Origin: SVEL01 sp964573715
Lineage (GTDB): Bacteria > Bacillota > Clostridia > Lachnospirales > Lachnospiraceae
Assembly: GCA_964573715.1 (NCBI GenBank)
Contig: CAZNKR010000012.1
Coordinates: 1-45,874 of the forward strand
Direction: 5' to 3'
DNA: 45,874 nt
Below the pieces are notes generated by a model. It ran no database searches, was not told the DNA's origin, and saw only the letters and a program-made list of their open reading frames with translations. This document shows, one piece after another, positions 1 to 7,942 of the stretch (its first letter is position 1; every line of letters starts with the position of its first letter). Made by a program: the position numbers and the translations under genes.

Positions 1-53
1 AAATATCTCTTTTCCCACCTGTAAAGGTTTATTCAAGTGTACTTTTCAAGGGG

Positions 54-425
54 GTGAATGACCAATTAAAGGAATTGAAAATCCTGCGTGATAAAGAAAC
101 AGAGCTTTTCAAGGCTGGTATTATTTCTCTAGATGAGGTTACGGAAAATACCAAAGACCTTGTATCAGAAATTAAGAAGCCGGAAAGCTATAAGAAAACG
201 TACACCTACAGCAATTATGATAAATCAGATTTTGTAAGAGTTTTGCGTAAGTCATTTAAAACGATTGAAGATTTTGTGGAACAGGGCGAGTTTACCAACG
301 AGGGTCTTAAGAAAGTCATATCTTCGATTGATGCTTATGAGGATGGTAAGGTAGTTGTTCATATCAAACCATTTGAAGAAATTGGCTTAACCGATATCGT
401 TCGGTTTGCAGACAACCGTACATAA
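54..425 (+). pseudogene. Probable C-terminal remnant of a serine recombinase
   Basis: A 123-codon frame opens at a GTG right at the window edge. Its product is charged and largely helical in the first 50 residues (LKELKILRDKETELF), then has a globular tail ending near KVVVHIKPFEEIGL. A coiled region followed by a short beta-rich tail (dGKVVVHIKP) resembles the C-terminal end of large serine recombinases of Firmicutes transposons and integrative elements. No N-terminal catalytic serine domain or zinc ribbon is present, and upstream sequence is lacking, so this is either a truncated relic or the end of a gene starting outside the window. The family assignment is from appearance only. Confidence 0.45.
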
Positions 426-564
426 AGACGTAACAGAGCGTCTGCCTCACATAAATGCAGCTTTAGCATCACAGACTCGAAAGGTTCTTGATACCAATAA
501 GTCAGAACGACATATTAGGGGAGGACTGGCAACAAAAGAAAAATATTTACATATTACAAAGTGA
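391..564 (+). pseudogene. Second short mobile-element-like fragment, other frame
   Basis: Overlapping the tail of the preceding frame, a different reading frame stays open for 57 codons and ends at a TGA. It reads through a basic stretch with the segment SERHIRGGLATKEKYLHITK. It has no start codon with a ribosome binding site. The basic, helix-like peptide and the frame change against the recombinase-like tail suggest a broken neighbouring gene of the same element. I do not recognise the family. Confidence 0.25.
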
Positions 565-590
565 ATTAAATTGTTAAACGTGGCCATAAA

Positions 591-621
591 AAATGCAGCT
601 AAATTATTTAGCTGCATTTTT
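591..621 (+). terminator. Rho-independent terminator after the recombinase debris
   Basis: A perfect 13-bp stem (591-603 with 607-619, arms AAATGCAGCTAAA/TTTAGCTGCATTT) with a 3-nt loop is followed by TT. A second 8-bp hairpin follows directly at 622-641 (GAGTAAGA/TCTTACTC, loop GGAG). Confidence 0.7.
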
Positions 622-665
622 GAGTAAGAGGAGTCTTACTCTGGTATATAAACTAAGGAGAAAGA

Positions 666-779
666 TTGCGGGGGATGCCTGGCGATTTCTCGCCAGGCAG
701 AGTTATGAAAATGTTAAGTTGTATACTATGTTACCAATAGTACTTTTATAGAATAACCTATAATTGTGACAAAAGATTG
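666..779 (+). repeat. Unclassified structured element, copy 1
   Basis: The core is GCGGGGG followed by a perfect 10-bp hairpin (676-685 with 690-699, loop TTTC), then GAGTTATGAAAA. About 30 bases later comes ATAGTACTTTTATAGAATAAC and a TGTGACA box. The same blocks in the same order recur at 912-1035 with a different but still perfectly paired hairpin, so pairing rather than sequence is kept. That pattern is expected of a functional RNA or a hairpin-ended mobile DNA element. No plausible conserved peptide is encoded. Confidence 0.5.
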
Positions 780-856
780 TACATTTTCTAAAAATAAGAT
801 AAAGACTATAAAGTTTAAAGACAATAAAAATAACCATTATATAAAACTGTTATATA

Positions 857-897
857 AAACCAAAGACGTACAGGAATATCCTGTACGTCTTTGGTTT
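857..897. terminator. Perfect 19-bp inverted repeat between the two element copies
   Basis: The arms at 857-875 and 879-897 are exact reverse complements (core CCAAAGACGTACAGGA) with a 3-nt ATA loop. On the plus side no T-run follows. On the minus side a TTTTATA run does. It may be a terminator for either strand, or a recombination or binding palindrome. Confidence 0.5.
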
Positions 898-911
898 GAG
901 TGATTGATTAA

Positions 912-1035
912 TTTCGGGGGTGCCTGCCCTAAGGCAGGCTGAGTATGAAAAACGGTATATTCAATAGATAGGGTACATTGAATATACAAAGTATTTAAAT
1001 AGTACTTTTATAAAATAACTTATTTATGTGACAGT
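912..1035 (+). repeat. Unclassified structured element, copy 2
   Basis: Diverged copy of the element at 666-779: TTCGGGGGTGCCTGCC, a 7-bp hairpin (922-928 with 933-939), GAGTATGAAAA, then an extra perfect 10-bp hairpin (GTATATTCAA/TTGAATATAC), AGTACTTTTATAAAATAAC and TGTGACA. It lies about 270 bases upstream of mreB in the same orientation. Confidence 0.5.
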
Positions 1036-1085
1036 TTTGTGATGAAAAATAAAAATTTTTTTCACATTGTTGTATGCAGTAAGGG

Positions 1086-1114
1086 CTAAATAATAACAAG
1101 TTTTATGTCGATAA
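1086..1114 (+). promoter_or_regulatory. Candidate sigma-D promoter upstream of mreB
   Basis: CTAAA-N17-TCGATAA is one base off the usual spacing and one to two bases off the -10 of the clear sigma-D sites in this window (CTAAA-N16-CCGATAA). It would drive mreB-flhO-flhP-flgJ together with the flagellar regulon. Confidence 0.45.
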
Positions 1115-1156
1115 ATAAATTGTGCAAATAATTTTTAAATTTCCCTTAAAAAGTTC

Positions 1157-1185
1157 TTTCATATTTTAAAGTTATTGTATATAAT
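1157..1185 (+). promoter_or_regulatory. Candidate sigma-A promoter of mreB
   Basis: A perfect TATAAT (1180-1185) lies 17 bases after a weak -35 (TTTCAT), about 115 bases before the mreB start. The rest of 1036-1299 is AT-rich leader in which I see no gene. Confidence 0.5.
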
Positions 1186-1299
1186 GTAGTTTGGTGGACA
1201 ACCACTATTTTTAGCTTGTTATTTATTACACATAATTTTGAATATATCGAGGCATATTAGATTTATGCTAGGTTAAAATGAATAGAAAAGGAGAAATTT

Positions 1300-2280
1300 A
1301 TGTTAGCAACAGATATCGGTATTGATTTGGGAACAGCAAGTATTTTAGTTTACATTAGAGGCAAAGGTGTTGTATTAAAGGAGCCTTCAGTTGTAGCTTT
1401 TGACAGAGACACAAATAAAATTAAAGCGATTGGTGAAGAAGCCAGACTTATGATTGGTAGAACACCTGGAAATATTGTAGCAGTTAGACCACTTAGACAG
1501 GGAGTTATCTCTGATTATACTGTTACAGAAAAGATGCTTAAGCATTTTATTCAAAAGGCTATCGGAAAGAGAACACTTAAGAAGCCTAGAATAAGTGTAT
1601 GTGTACCTAGTGGTGTAACAGAAGTTGAAAAGAAAGCTGTAGAAGATGCAGCATTCCAGGCTGGTGCAAGAGAGGTTTCAATTATTGAAGAACCTATTGC
1701 TGCTGCTATTGGTGCAGGTATTGATATAACTAGACCCTGTGGAAACATGATTGTAGATATAGGTGGTGGTACTACAGATATTGCAGTTATTTCACTTGGC
1801 GGTACAGTTGTTAGCACATCTATTAAGATTGCTGGAGATGATTTTGACGAAGCAATCGTAAGATATATGAGAAAGAAGCACAATCTTCTTATTGGTGATA
1901 GAACATCAGAAGAGATTAAGATTAAGATCGGAGCTGCATTCCCAAGGGCAGAGGTTGCTACTATGGAGGTTAGAGGACGTAACCTAGTTACAGGTCTTCC
2001 AAAAACTATAACAGTTACTTCTGAAGAAACAGAAGAGGCTCTTAAAGAGACTACTTCACAGATAGTTGAAGCAGTACACAGTGTACTTGAAAAGACTCCA
2101 CCAGAATTAGCTGCAGATATTGCAGACAGAGGTATTGTTCTTACTGGTGGCGGATGTTTACTTCAAGGTCTTGAAGATCTTATTGAGAGCAAAACAGGTA
2201 TTAATACAATGACAGCGGAAGATCCAATGACAGCAGTTGCTATTGGAACAGGAAAGTACATCGAGTTCCTTAGTGAATAA
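1300..2280 (+). CDS. mreB: Rod-shape determining protein MreB/Mbl
   Basis: Actin-like ATPase that polymerises under the membrane and guides cell-wall elongation. At 326 residues it has normal family length. The sequence shows the phosphate-1 loop (DIGIDLGTASILVY, residues about 5-18), phosphate-2 (IVDIGGGTTDIAVI, from about 151) and the adenosine motif (GIVLTGGGCLLQGL, from about 278). AAAAGGAGAAATTT precedes the ATG. It sits directly before flhO-flhP, as mbl does in Bacillus subtilis, so it is probably the Mbl-type paralogue rather than the mreBCD one. A sigma-D-like and a sigma-A-like site lie upstream, allowing both housekeeping and flagellar expression. The family is certain; the Mbl label is inferred from context. 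Confidence 0.95.
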   Translation: MLATDIGIDLGTASILVYIRGKGVVLKEPSVVAFDRDTNKIKAIGEEARLMIGRTPGNIVAVRPLRQGVISDYTVTEKMLKHFIQKAIGKRTLKKPRISVCVPSGVTEVEKKAVEDAAFQAGAREVSIIEEPIAAAIGAGIDITRPCGNMIVDIGGGTTDIAVISLGGTVVSTSIKIAGDDFDEAIVRYMRKKHNLLIGDRTSEEIKIKIGAAFPRAEVATMEVRGRNLVTGLPKTITVTSEETEEALKETTSQIVEAVHSVLEKTPPELAADIADRGIVLTGGGCLLQGLEDLIESKTGINTMTAEDPMTAVAIGTGKYIEFLSE

Positions 2281-2310
2281 TTTCACCGGATATTCCCGAA
2301 AGGAGACAGA

Positions 2311-3084
2311 ATGGTTAGAGGTCTGTATACAGCTTATACAGGTATGGTCAACCAGCAAAAGAGATTAGATACTATTACCAACAATCTTGCCAATGCATCT
2401 ACTACAGGCTATAAGCGTGAGGGTGCAACTTCAAGAGCATTTAATGAGTATCTTACAATTAAAGCTAACGACCAGACAACAGGCTATATCACACAGAACA
2501 TTGGTAAGATGAGTCTTGGTGTAAAGATTGGTGAAAATTATACTGATTATTCTCAAGGCAGTTTTAGAAATACCGAAAACACTTATGATGTAGCATTAGA
2601 GAGAAACGGATTTTTCTCTATATCATTCACAAATAAAAGTGGTGAGCAATCCACTATGTATACCAGGGACGGTGAATTTACTATAGATTCTGAAGGCGCT
2701 CTTCGTACAAAAGACGGAGATTACGTACTAGGCGAAGGAGGAGAAATATTTATTCCTACCAATGCCAATGAGGTGGCTATAACCTCCACTGGAGAGATAT
2801 ATGCTGATGGAGAATATATAGACACATTACAGGTAGTTGATTTTGAAGATTACAATTATCTTAAAAAATATGGTGAAAATATGTATCAGACAGTTGATGG
2901 AGCAACACAAATCGAGTCTACGGCATTAGTTCACCAAGGTTACTTAGAAGCATCCAATATCAATGTTGTTAACGAGATGGTAGAGATGATTACCATTAGC
3001 CGAGCATACGAATCTAGCCAAAAAGCAGTACAGACGGCAGATAGCATGATTGACAAGGCTGTTAATGAAGTTGGAAGAGTGTAA
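2311..3084 (+). CDS. flhO: Flagellar hook-basal body (rod) protein FlhO, FlgF/FlgG family
   Basis: Distal rod protein exported by the flagellar type III system. The N-terminus carries the rod/hook signature (GMVNQQKRLDTITNNLANAS, then TTGYKRE). The C-terminus carries the matching helix (GYLEASNINVVNEMVEMI followed by SRAYESSQKAVQTADSMID). The 257 residues fit B. subtilis FlhO. It begins 30 bases after mreB with GAAAGGAGACAGA before the ATG, so it is probably co-transcribed. It is a close paralogue of the next gene, the two forming an FlgF/FlgG pair. Confidence 0.93.
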   Translation: MVRGLYTAYTGMVNQQKRLDTITNNLANASTTGYKREGATSRAFNEYLTIKANDQTTGYITQNIGKMSLGVKIGENYTDYSQGSFRNTENTYDVALERNGFFSISFTNKSGEQSTMYTRDGEFTIDSEGALRTKDGDYVLGEGGEIFIPTNANEVAITSTGEIYADGEYIDTLQVVDFEDYNYLKKYGENMYQTVDGATQIESTALVHQGYLEASNINVVNEMVEMITISRAYESSQKAVQTADSMIDKAVNEVGRV

Positions 3085-3098
3085 GGAGGTAGTTTAGT

Positions 3099-3917
3099 AT
3101 GATGAGAGCATTATGGACAGCTGCCTCAGGCATGGTGTCACAACAGACAAATGTTGATGTTATTGCGAATAATTTATCAAATGTAAATACAATAGGATAT
3201 AAAAAGGAGTCAGCACAGTTTAAGTCACTTTTATATCAAACGATACAATCAAAGACTACTAGTGCCAATGGAGAAACAAAGCCAGTTGGCGCGCAGGTTG
3301 GTCTTGGAGTTAGAACTGCATCTATTACCACTAATTTTAAACAGGGTTCCACAACAGCAACAGAATTGACTACAGATTTTGCTATTGATGGAAAAGGATT
3401 TTTCCAGGTAATGAATGAAAATGGAGAAACACTTTATACAAGAGCTGGATCCTTTAATTGGTCACTTGGAAATAACGGAGGAGTTATGCTATGTAATTCC
3501 GAGGGGCTTCCAGTATTAGATACAGCAGGTCAACCAATTGACCTTGATCCAGAGTATGATACAAGCAAGATTACAATAGATGCCAACGGAAATGTTTGTT
3601 ATCCAGATGCACAAAACAATCCACAGCCTATTGGATATCAGATAGGATTGGTGCAGTTTTCTAATCCTGCTGGTTTAGAAAAAGCATCAAATTCAACATA
3701 TAGAGCTACAGCAGCTTCTGGCGAGCCAACTCTAGAGGTTGAAGATGAATCCCTTAAAAAGAGTAAAATTTGTCAAGGTTACTTAGAAGCATCAAATGTT
3801 CAGGTTGTTGATGAAATGGTTAATCTTATAGTAGCTCAAAGAGCTTATGAGATGAACTCTAAGGCAATAACCACAGCAGATGATATGCTTGGACAGGCAA
3901 ATCAGTTAAAGAGATAG
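3099..3917 (+). CDS. flhP: Flagellar distal rod protein FlhP/FlgG
   Basis: Second FlgG-family rod protein, 272 residues. It starts MMRALWTAASGM and continues QTNVDVIANNLSNVNTIGYK; the C-terminus has GYLEASNVQVVDEMVNLIVA and AYEMNSKAITTADDML. Both ends are alpha-helical and would pack together in the rod's inner core. AAGGAGG at 3084-3090 fits the ATG at 3099 (an in-frame ATG follows at 3102). It is 14 bases from flhO, in the mbl-flhO-flhP order of Bacillus. Confidence 0.94.
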   Translation: MMRALWTAASGMVSQQTNVDVIANNLSNVNTIGYKKESAQFKSLLYQTIQSKTTSANGETKPVGAQVGLGVRTASITTNFKQGSTTATELTTDFAIDGKGFFQVMNENGETLYTRAGSFNWSLGNNGGVMLCNSEGLPVLDTAGQPIDLDPEYDTSKITIDANGNVCYPDAQNNPQPIGYQIGLVQFSNPAGLEKASNSTYRATAASGEPTLEVEDESLKKSKICQGYLEASNVQVVDEMVNLIVAQRAYEMNSKAITTADDMLGQANQLKR

Positions 3918-3928
3918 AAGGTGACTAA

Positions 3929-4285
3929 ATGAGTATTTCACTTGACGGTTTATCAGGAATGCATAGTGAATATGGAGATATATATAATTCTAATTCAACT
4001 AGTGGAGATTCATTAAAGACTTCTATGGAAAAGACTGATTATAGTACTAGCACAGAAGAAGAATTAATGGACGCCTGCAAGGAGTTTGAAGCATATTTTG
4101 TTGAACAAGCATTTAAAGCGTTACAAAACATGGTTCCTGAAACCGATTTGGATCAAAATAAATATATGCAGTATTTTGGCGATACACTTACTCAGGAATA
4201 TGCAGCTTCTGCTACAGAATCGGGAGACGGATTAGGATTGGCACAGATGCTTTTTGAACAGATGAAGCGAAACTACAATTTATAG
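3929..4285 (+). CDS. flgJ: Rod-binding protein, FlgJ N-terminal domain only
   Basis: 118 residues. The conserved FlgJ rod-binding segment is visible (CKEFEAYFVEQAFKALQNM, then a glycine-rich GDGLGLAQMLFEQMKRNY end). The muramidase domain of proteobacterial FlgJ is absent, as usual in Firmicutes, where wall cleavage is done by another enzyme. The protein is thought to help rod assembly in the periplasm-equivalent space. It follows flhP by 11 bases and is closed off by the terminator at 4296-4329. Confidence 0.85.
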   Translation: MSISLDGLSGMHSEYGDIYNSNSTSGDSLKTSMEKTDYSTSTEEELMDACKEFEAYFVEQAFKALQNMVPETDLDQNKYMQYFGDTLTQEYAASATESGDGLGLAQMLFEQMKRNYNL

Positions 4286-4295
4286 TATTACATAG

Positions 4296-4329
4296 GTATG
4301 GGAGGACATCCTCCCATACATTTCTTTAT
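4296..4329 (+). terminator. Terminator after flgJ
   Basis: The 11-bp stem GTATGGGAGGA/TCCTCCCATAC (4296-4306 with 4309-4319) is followed by a T-rich stretch (ATTTCTTT). It ends the mreB-flgJ transcript. Confidence 0.75.
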
Positions 4330-4437
4330 TGCACAGGGCAGTGCATATTCTTTTTATTATTTTTCAAATCTAGTCAGTTAATTTTTCTTAGGAATCAATT
4401 TTATTTTTACCAGTAACATTTTTAAGTATCGAGGTAT

Positions 4438-6672
4438 ATGATGGAGAATTTTTCAGGTTATGTAGAACGTATTGTATATAGAAATGAAGACAACGGGTAC
4501 ACTGTACTTAGTGCCTCTTTTGACGGTGAAGAAATCACATGTGTAGGCACCTTTCAATTTATTAACGAAGGTGAATATGTGGAATTTTATGGAAAAACCA
4601 CTGAGCATCCCGCATATGGTGATCAGTTTAGCGTTGAGAGGTATGAAATAAAAGAGCCAGAGGATGAAAAAGCTATCCTTAAGTATTTAGGTTCAGGAGC
4701 CATTAAAGGCATTGGAAATGCATTAGCGGCCCGTATTGTGAAAAAATTTAAGGAAAATACATTTGATATAATTGAAAAAGAACCACATCGTTTACAAGAA
4801 GTAAAAGGTATTAGTGAAAGAATGGCCATTGAAATAGCCAGTCAGCTAGAAGAAAAAAAGGATATGCGTAAAGCGATGATTTTTCTTCAAGATATGGGCA
4901 TTTCTATGAATATGGCTGTTAAGATATATACTAAGTATGGAAATTCACTTTATGAAATAGTTAAAAGGAATCCATATAAATTAGCAGAAGACATAGATGG
5001 AATTGGATTTAAAATTGCAGATGAAATAGCAACAGCTGCAGGAATAAATCCTAATTCGGATTTTAGAATAAAGTGTGGTATTTTATATGTGCTAAGTATA
5101 GCAGGTACAAATGGACATGCTTATTTGCCATATGATGAATTATTACACAATACAGGTGAAATGTTATTGGTAGAGGAAGAGCAGATTGAAAAATATTTGG
5201 TAGATATGCAGATAGACAAGCGTATAATCATTAAAGAAATAGACAATAAAAAATGCGTATATTCCTCAACAAATTATTACACTGAACTGAATATTGCACA
5301 TATGTTAATGGGACTTTCTAAAAGATCAAATATTGAGGAAGACCAAATAATTAAACGAATAAACCAAATAGAAATGTCTAGCAAAATATTACTAGATGAA
5401 ATGCAAAAACGAGCAGTTATTGAAGCTATGAACTCAGGTTTGTTGATTGTAACTGGTGGACCGGGAACAGGAAAAACCACTACTATTAACACCATTATTC
5501 GAATGTACGAAAACCAGGGAATGGAGATATTATTGGCCGCCCCAACTGGAAGAGCAGCAAAACGTATGTCTGAAGCTACAGGACATGAGGCATTGACAAT
5601 ACATAGACTTCTAGAAATATCGGGAAACCCAGATGAAGGTGGAGCAGGCACAAAGTTTGAGAGAAACGAACAAAATCCATTGGACGCAGATGCTGTTATT
5701 ATTGACGAAATGTCTATGGTGGATATGTATTTAATGCATTCGCTTCTTAAGGCTGTTGCAGTTGGAACAAGGTTGGTTCTTGTAGGTGATATAAACCAGC
5801 TTCCTAGTGTAGGACCTGGAAATGTACTTAAAGACATTATCGATTCTGATAAGTTCAATGTAGTTAAGCTTACAAAAATTTTCAGACAGGCTGCTCTTAG
5901 TGACATTATAGTTAATGCTCATAAAATCAACGATGGTGAAATGGTAAGCTTAGATAATAAAAGCAAGGATTTCCTATTTGTTAATAGAAATGAGGCAAAT
6001 GCAGTTTTAATGGCAACCGTCACACTCGTTAAAGACAAACTACCTAAATACGTTGACGCACCTATAAATGAAGTTCAAGTATTGACGCCTATGCGAAAGG
6101 GCACACTTGGAGTTACCAATCTAAATCAGGTTCTACAGGAATTTATTAATCCAAAGGATGAAAGAAAAAGAGAAAGAATTCAAGGAGATACTTTGTTTCG
6201 AGAAGGGGACAAGGTTATGCAGATAAAGAATAATTACCAAATGGGATGGGAAATACAAGGAGCAAGAGGAGTTGTCCTAGAGCAGGGCTTAGGGATTTTC
6301 AACGGAGATGTAGGTGTTATTAAAAACATTAATTTGTTTATGGAAAATGTAACAGTACAATTCGACGATGGAAAGATAGTTATTTATTCCTTTAAACAGC
6401 TTGAAGAATTGGAGCTTGCATATGCAGTTACTATACATAAATCTCAAGGAAGTGAATATCCGGCTGTGGTATTGCCTCTTCTTACAGGACCAAAGATGCT
6501 TATGACAAGAAATCTTTTGTATACTGCGGTAACTCGTGCTAAAAAATGTGTTACTATCGTAGGAGTTAAAGAGGCGGTAGAAGAAATGGTTAGAAATAAT
6601 AATGAAGTAAAAAGACATTCTGGATTAAGATTTATAATTGAGGAATGTGCAAAGATGGAGGATGGGGAATAG
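4438..6672 (+). CDS. recD2: ATP-dependent 5'-3' DNA helicase RecD2
   Basis: Superfamily 1B helicase of the RecD-like (RecD2/YrrC) type found without RecB/RecC; 744 residues, typical length. The N-terminal half has a beta-barrel start (GYVERIVYRNEDNGYTVL) and helix-hairpin-helix regions. Then come Walker A (VTGGPGTGKTTT, about 337-348), Walker B (VIIDEMSMVD, about 420-429), and late motifs VTIHKSQGSEYP (about 663-674) and LYTAVTRAKKC (about 692-702). Acts in DNA repair and recombination. It is unrelated to flagella yet lies between flgJ and the comFC-yvyF-flgM block. It overlaps the start region of the next gene, so the two are probably translated in a coupled way. Confidence 0.95.
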   Translation: MMENFSGYVERIVYRNEDNGYTVLSASFDGEEITCVGTFQFINEGEYVEFYGKTTEHPAYGDQFSVERYEIKEPEDEKAILKYLGSGAIKGIGNALAARIVKKFKENTFDIIEKEPHRLQEVKGISERMAIEIASQLEEKKDMRKAMIFLQDMGISMNMAVKIYTKYGNSLYEIVKRNPYKLAEDIDGIGFKIADEIATAAGINPNSDFRIKCGILYVLSIAGTNGHAYLPYDELLHNTGEMLLVEEEQIEKYLVDMQIDKRIIIKEIDNKKCVYSSTNYYTELNIAHMLMGLSKRSNIEEDQIIKRINQIEMSSKILLDEMQKRAVIEAMNSGLLIVTGGPGTGKTTTINTIIRMYENQGMEILLAAPTGRAAKRMSEATGHEALTIHRLLEISGNPDEGGAGTKFERNEQNPLDADAVIIDEMSMVDMYLMHSLLKAVAVGTRLVLVGDINQLPSVGPGNVLKDIIDSDKFNVVKLTKIFRQAALSDIIVNAHKINDGEMVSLDNKSKDFLFVNRNEANAVLMATVTLVKDKLPKYVDAPINEVQVLTPMRKGTLGVTNLNQVLQEFINPKDERKRERIQGDTLFREGDKVMQIKNNYQMGWEIQGARGVVLEQGLGIFNGDVGVIKNINLFMENVTVQFDDGKIVIYSFKQLEELELAYAVTIHKSQGSEYPAVVLPLLTGPKMLMTRNLLYTAVTRAKKCVTIVGVKEAVEEMVRNNNEVKRHSGLRFIIEECAKMEDGE

Positions 6673-7399
6673 CTTGAACGTTAGAAATAGCTTTAGCATT
6701 AAAAGAATATTATATGGTATATTTCCTAAAACCTGTCCTATGTGTGACAAGGTGATTAGGGCTGATATGTATATATGCAGTAGGTGTGAAAAAAAGCTAA
6801 AGTATGTAGATGAACCTAAATGTAAAAAATGTGGGAAACCTATTTTGGTGGATGAACAAGAGTATTGCATGGATTGTACAAAACAAAACCATTTATATGA
6901 ACAGGGAATTTCTGCCTTTGTATATAGTGATGAGGTGAAGCAGTCTATTTACAGATTTAAGTATCACAATAGAAGGGATTATAGTGGGTTTTATGGTATG
7001 GCGGTGGCAAAGCATTTTTATAAGGATATACAAAGATGGAATGGTGATGTTCTTATTCCTATACCTATTCATCATAAAAAATATATACAAAGAGGATATA
7101 ATCAAGCTAAGCTTCTAGCAAAGGATATTTCAAAATGGACTAATATCCCCATAGATTCCCATTTATTACAACGTGTCATAAATACGAAACCTCAAAAAGA
7201 AATGAACATTAAAGGGCGAAGCAAAAACTTAGAAAGTGCTTTTAAAATCACCGAAAATGTAGTAAAATATAAGAAAGTAATAATTGTGGACGATATATAT
7301 ACAACAGGCAGTACAATTGACGCTTGCGCCAAAGTTCTTTATGACGCGGGTGTTGAAAAAATATATTTTATCAGCCTAAGTATTGGTGCTGGTATTTAA
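6638..7399 (+). CDS. comFC: ComFC/ComF-family amidophosphoribosyltransferase-like protein
   Basis: Two zinc-binding Cys clusters open the protein (CPMCDK, CSRC, CKKCGKP, CMDC). A phosphoribosyltransferase fold follows, with the PRPP loop VIIVDDIYTTGSTIDAC at about residues 211-227. Family members take part in DNA uptake during natural transformation or related DNA processing. The longest frame starts at TTG 6638 inside recD2. GGAGG at 6657-6661 instead favours a start at TTG 6674 (or ATG 6662), giving about 242 residues. It is placed immediately before yvyF and flgM, exactly as comFC is in B. subtilis, although no other competence gene is visible here. Confidence 0.85.
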   Translation: MRNVQRWRMGNSLNVRNSFSIKRILYGIFPKTCPMCDKVIRADMYICSRCEKKLKYVDEPKCKKCGKPILVDEQEYCMDCTKQNHLYEQGISAFVYSDEVKQSIYRFKYHNRRDYSGFYGMAVAKHFYKDIQRWNGDVLIPIPIHHKKYIQRGYNQAKLLAKDISKWTNIPIDSHLLQRVINTKPQKEMNIKGRSKNLESAFKITENVVKYKKVIIVDDIYTTGSTIDACAKVLYDAGVEKIYFISLSIGAGI

Positions 7400-7411
7400 G
7401 GAGGAAATACA

Positions 7412-7813
7412 ATGGAAGTTAAAAATTGTAAAGAATGTAAAAGATTATTCAATTATATTGGAGGCCCTAGACTTTGCCCTGATTGCAGAGTAAAACATGA
7501 AGATAAATTCAGTGAGGTTAAAAAGTTCGTTGAGGAAAACAAGAATGCATCAATCTCAGTTGTTTCTGAGGAGATGGGTGTTAGTGCTCAACAGATTAAC
7601 CAGTGGGTTCGAGAAGAAAGACTTATTTTTGCTGAAGGTTCAGTAGTTATGATTAACTGTGAATCCTGTGGAGCACCTATTAGAACTGGTAGATATTGTG
7701 ATAAGTGTAAGAGCCAGATGGTGAATAAATTTGGTGGCATGTACCAAAGAGAAAAGACTGAATCAAAGAAAGATGAAAGAGATAGAGCTCGTATGAGATT
7801 TTTAGATAATTAG
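7412..7813 (+). CDS. yvyF: Flagellar operon protein YvyF (TIGR03826 type)
   Basis: 133 residues with a zinc ribbon at the start (CKECKRLFNY, then CPDC), a central helix-turn-helix-like segment (SVVSEEMGVSAQQINQWVREERL) and a second zinc knuckle (CESCGAPI, CDKC). This arrangement is that of the YvyF/FliX-like protein found between comFC and flgM in Firmicutes, a presumed regulator of flagellar genes whose exact role I cannot read from sequence. AAGGAGG lies just before its ATG and only 12 bases separate it from comFC, so the two share a transcript that ends at the 7841-7872 terminator. Confidence 0.85.
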   Translation: MEVKNCKECKRLFNYIGGPRLCPDCRVKHEDKFSEVKKFVEENKNASISVVSEEMGVSAQQINQWVREERLIFAEGSVVMINCESCGAPIRTGRYCDKCKSQMVNKFGGMYQREKTESKKDERDRARMRFLDN

Positions 7814-7840
7814 TATACAAATTTAGTTCATAAGAAATTT

Positions 7841-7872
7841 TACTCTCACTTTTAAGTGGGAGTATTTTTTTT
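7841..7872 (+). terminator. Terminator after yvyF
   Basis: The stem TACTCTCACTT/AGTGGGAGTA, with a TTA loop and one wobble pair, is followed by a T8 run. It separates the recD2-comFC-yvyF unit from the sigma-D-controlled flgM operon. Confidence 0.85.
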
Positions 7873-7881
7873 GCAAAAACA

Positions 7882-7909
7882 CTAAAGAATAATCAATTTA
7901 TTCCGATAA
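7882..7909 (+). promoter_or_regulatory. Sigma-D (sigma-28) promoter of the flgM operon
   Basis: CTAAA (7882-7886), exactly 16 bases, then CCGATAA (7903-7909). This matches the flagellar sigma consensus almost perfectly, about 33 bases upstream of the flgM start. FlgM binds this sigma factor, so the operon is autoregulated. Confidence 0.88.
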
Positions 7910-7942
7910 AATAAATAAGAAATAAAAAAGGAGGCGATTATT

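Noticed and set aside
912..950. TPP riboswitch: GGGGGTGCC-hairpin-GGCTGAG resembles the thi-box 5' half.
   Set aside because: The obligatory 3' half (CTGAT...GGAT-AAT-CCAGCG-TAGGGA) is missing, and copy 1 has GGCAGAG instead of GCTGAGA. No thiamine gene follows.
1036..1066. Terminator hairpin (TGTGA ... TCACA) before mreB.
   Set aside because: The stem is mostly A/T with a mismatch and has no following T-run.
5277..5906. 209-codon frame antisense to recD2.
   Set aside because: It mirrors the coding strand of a clearly conserved helicase (Walker A and B), with no SD, so it is a shadow frame.
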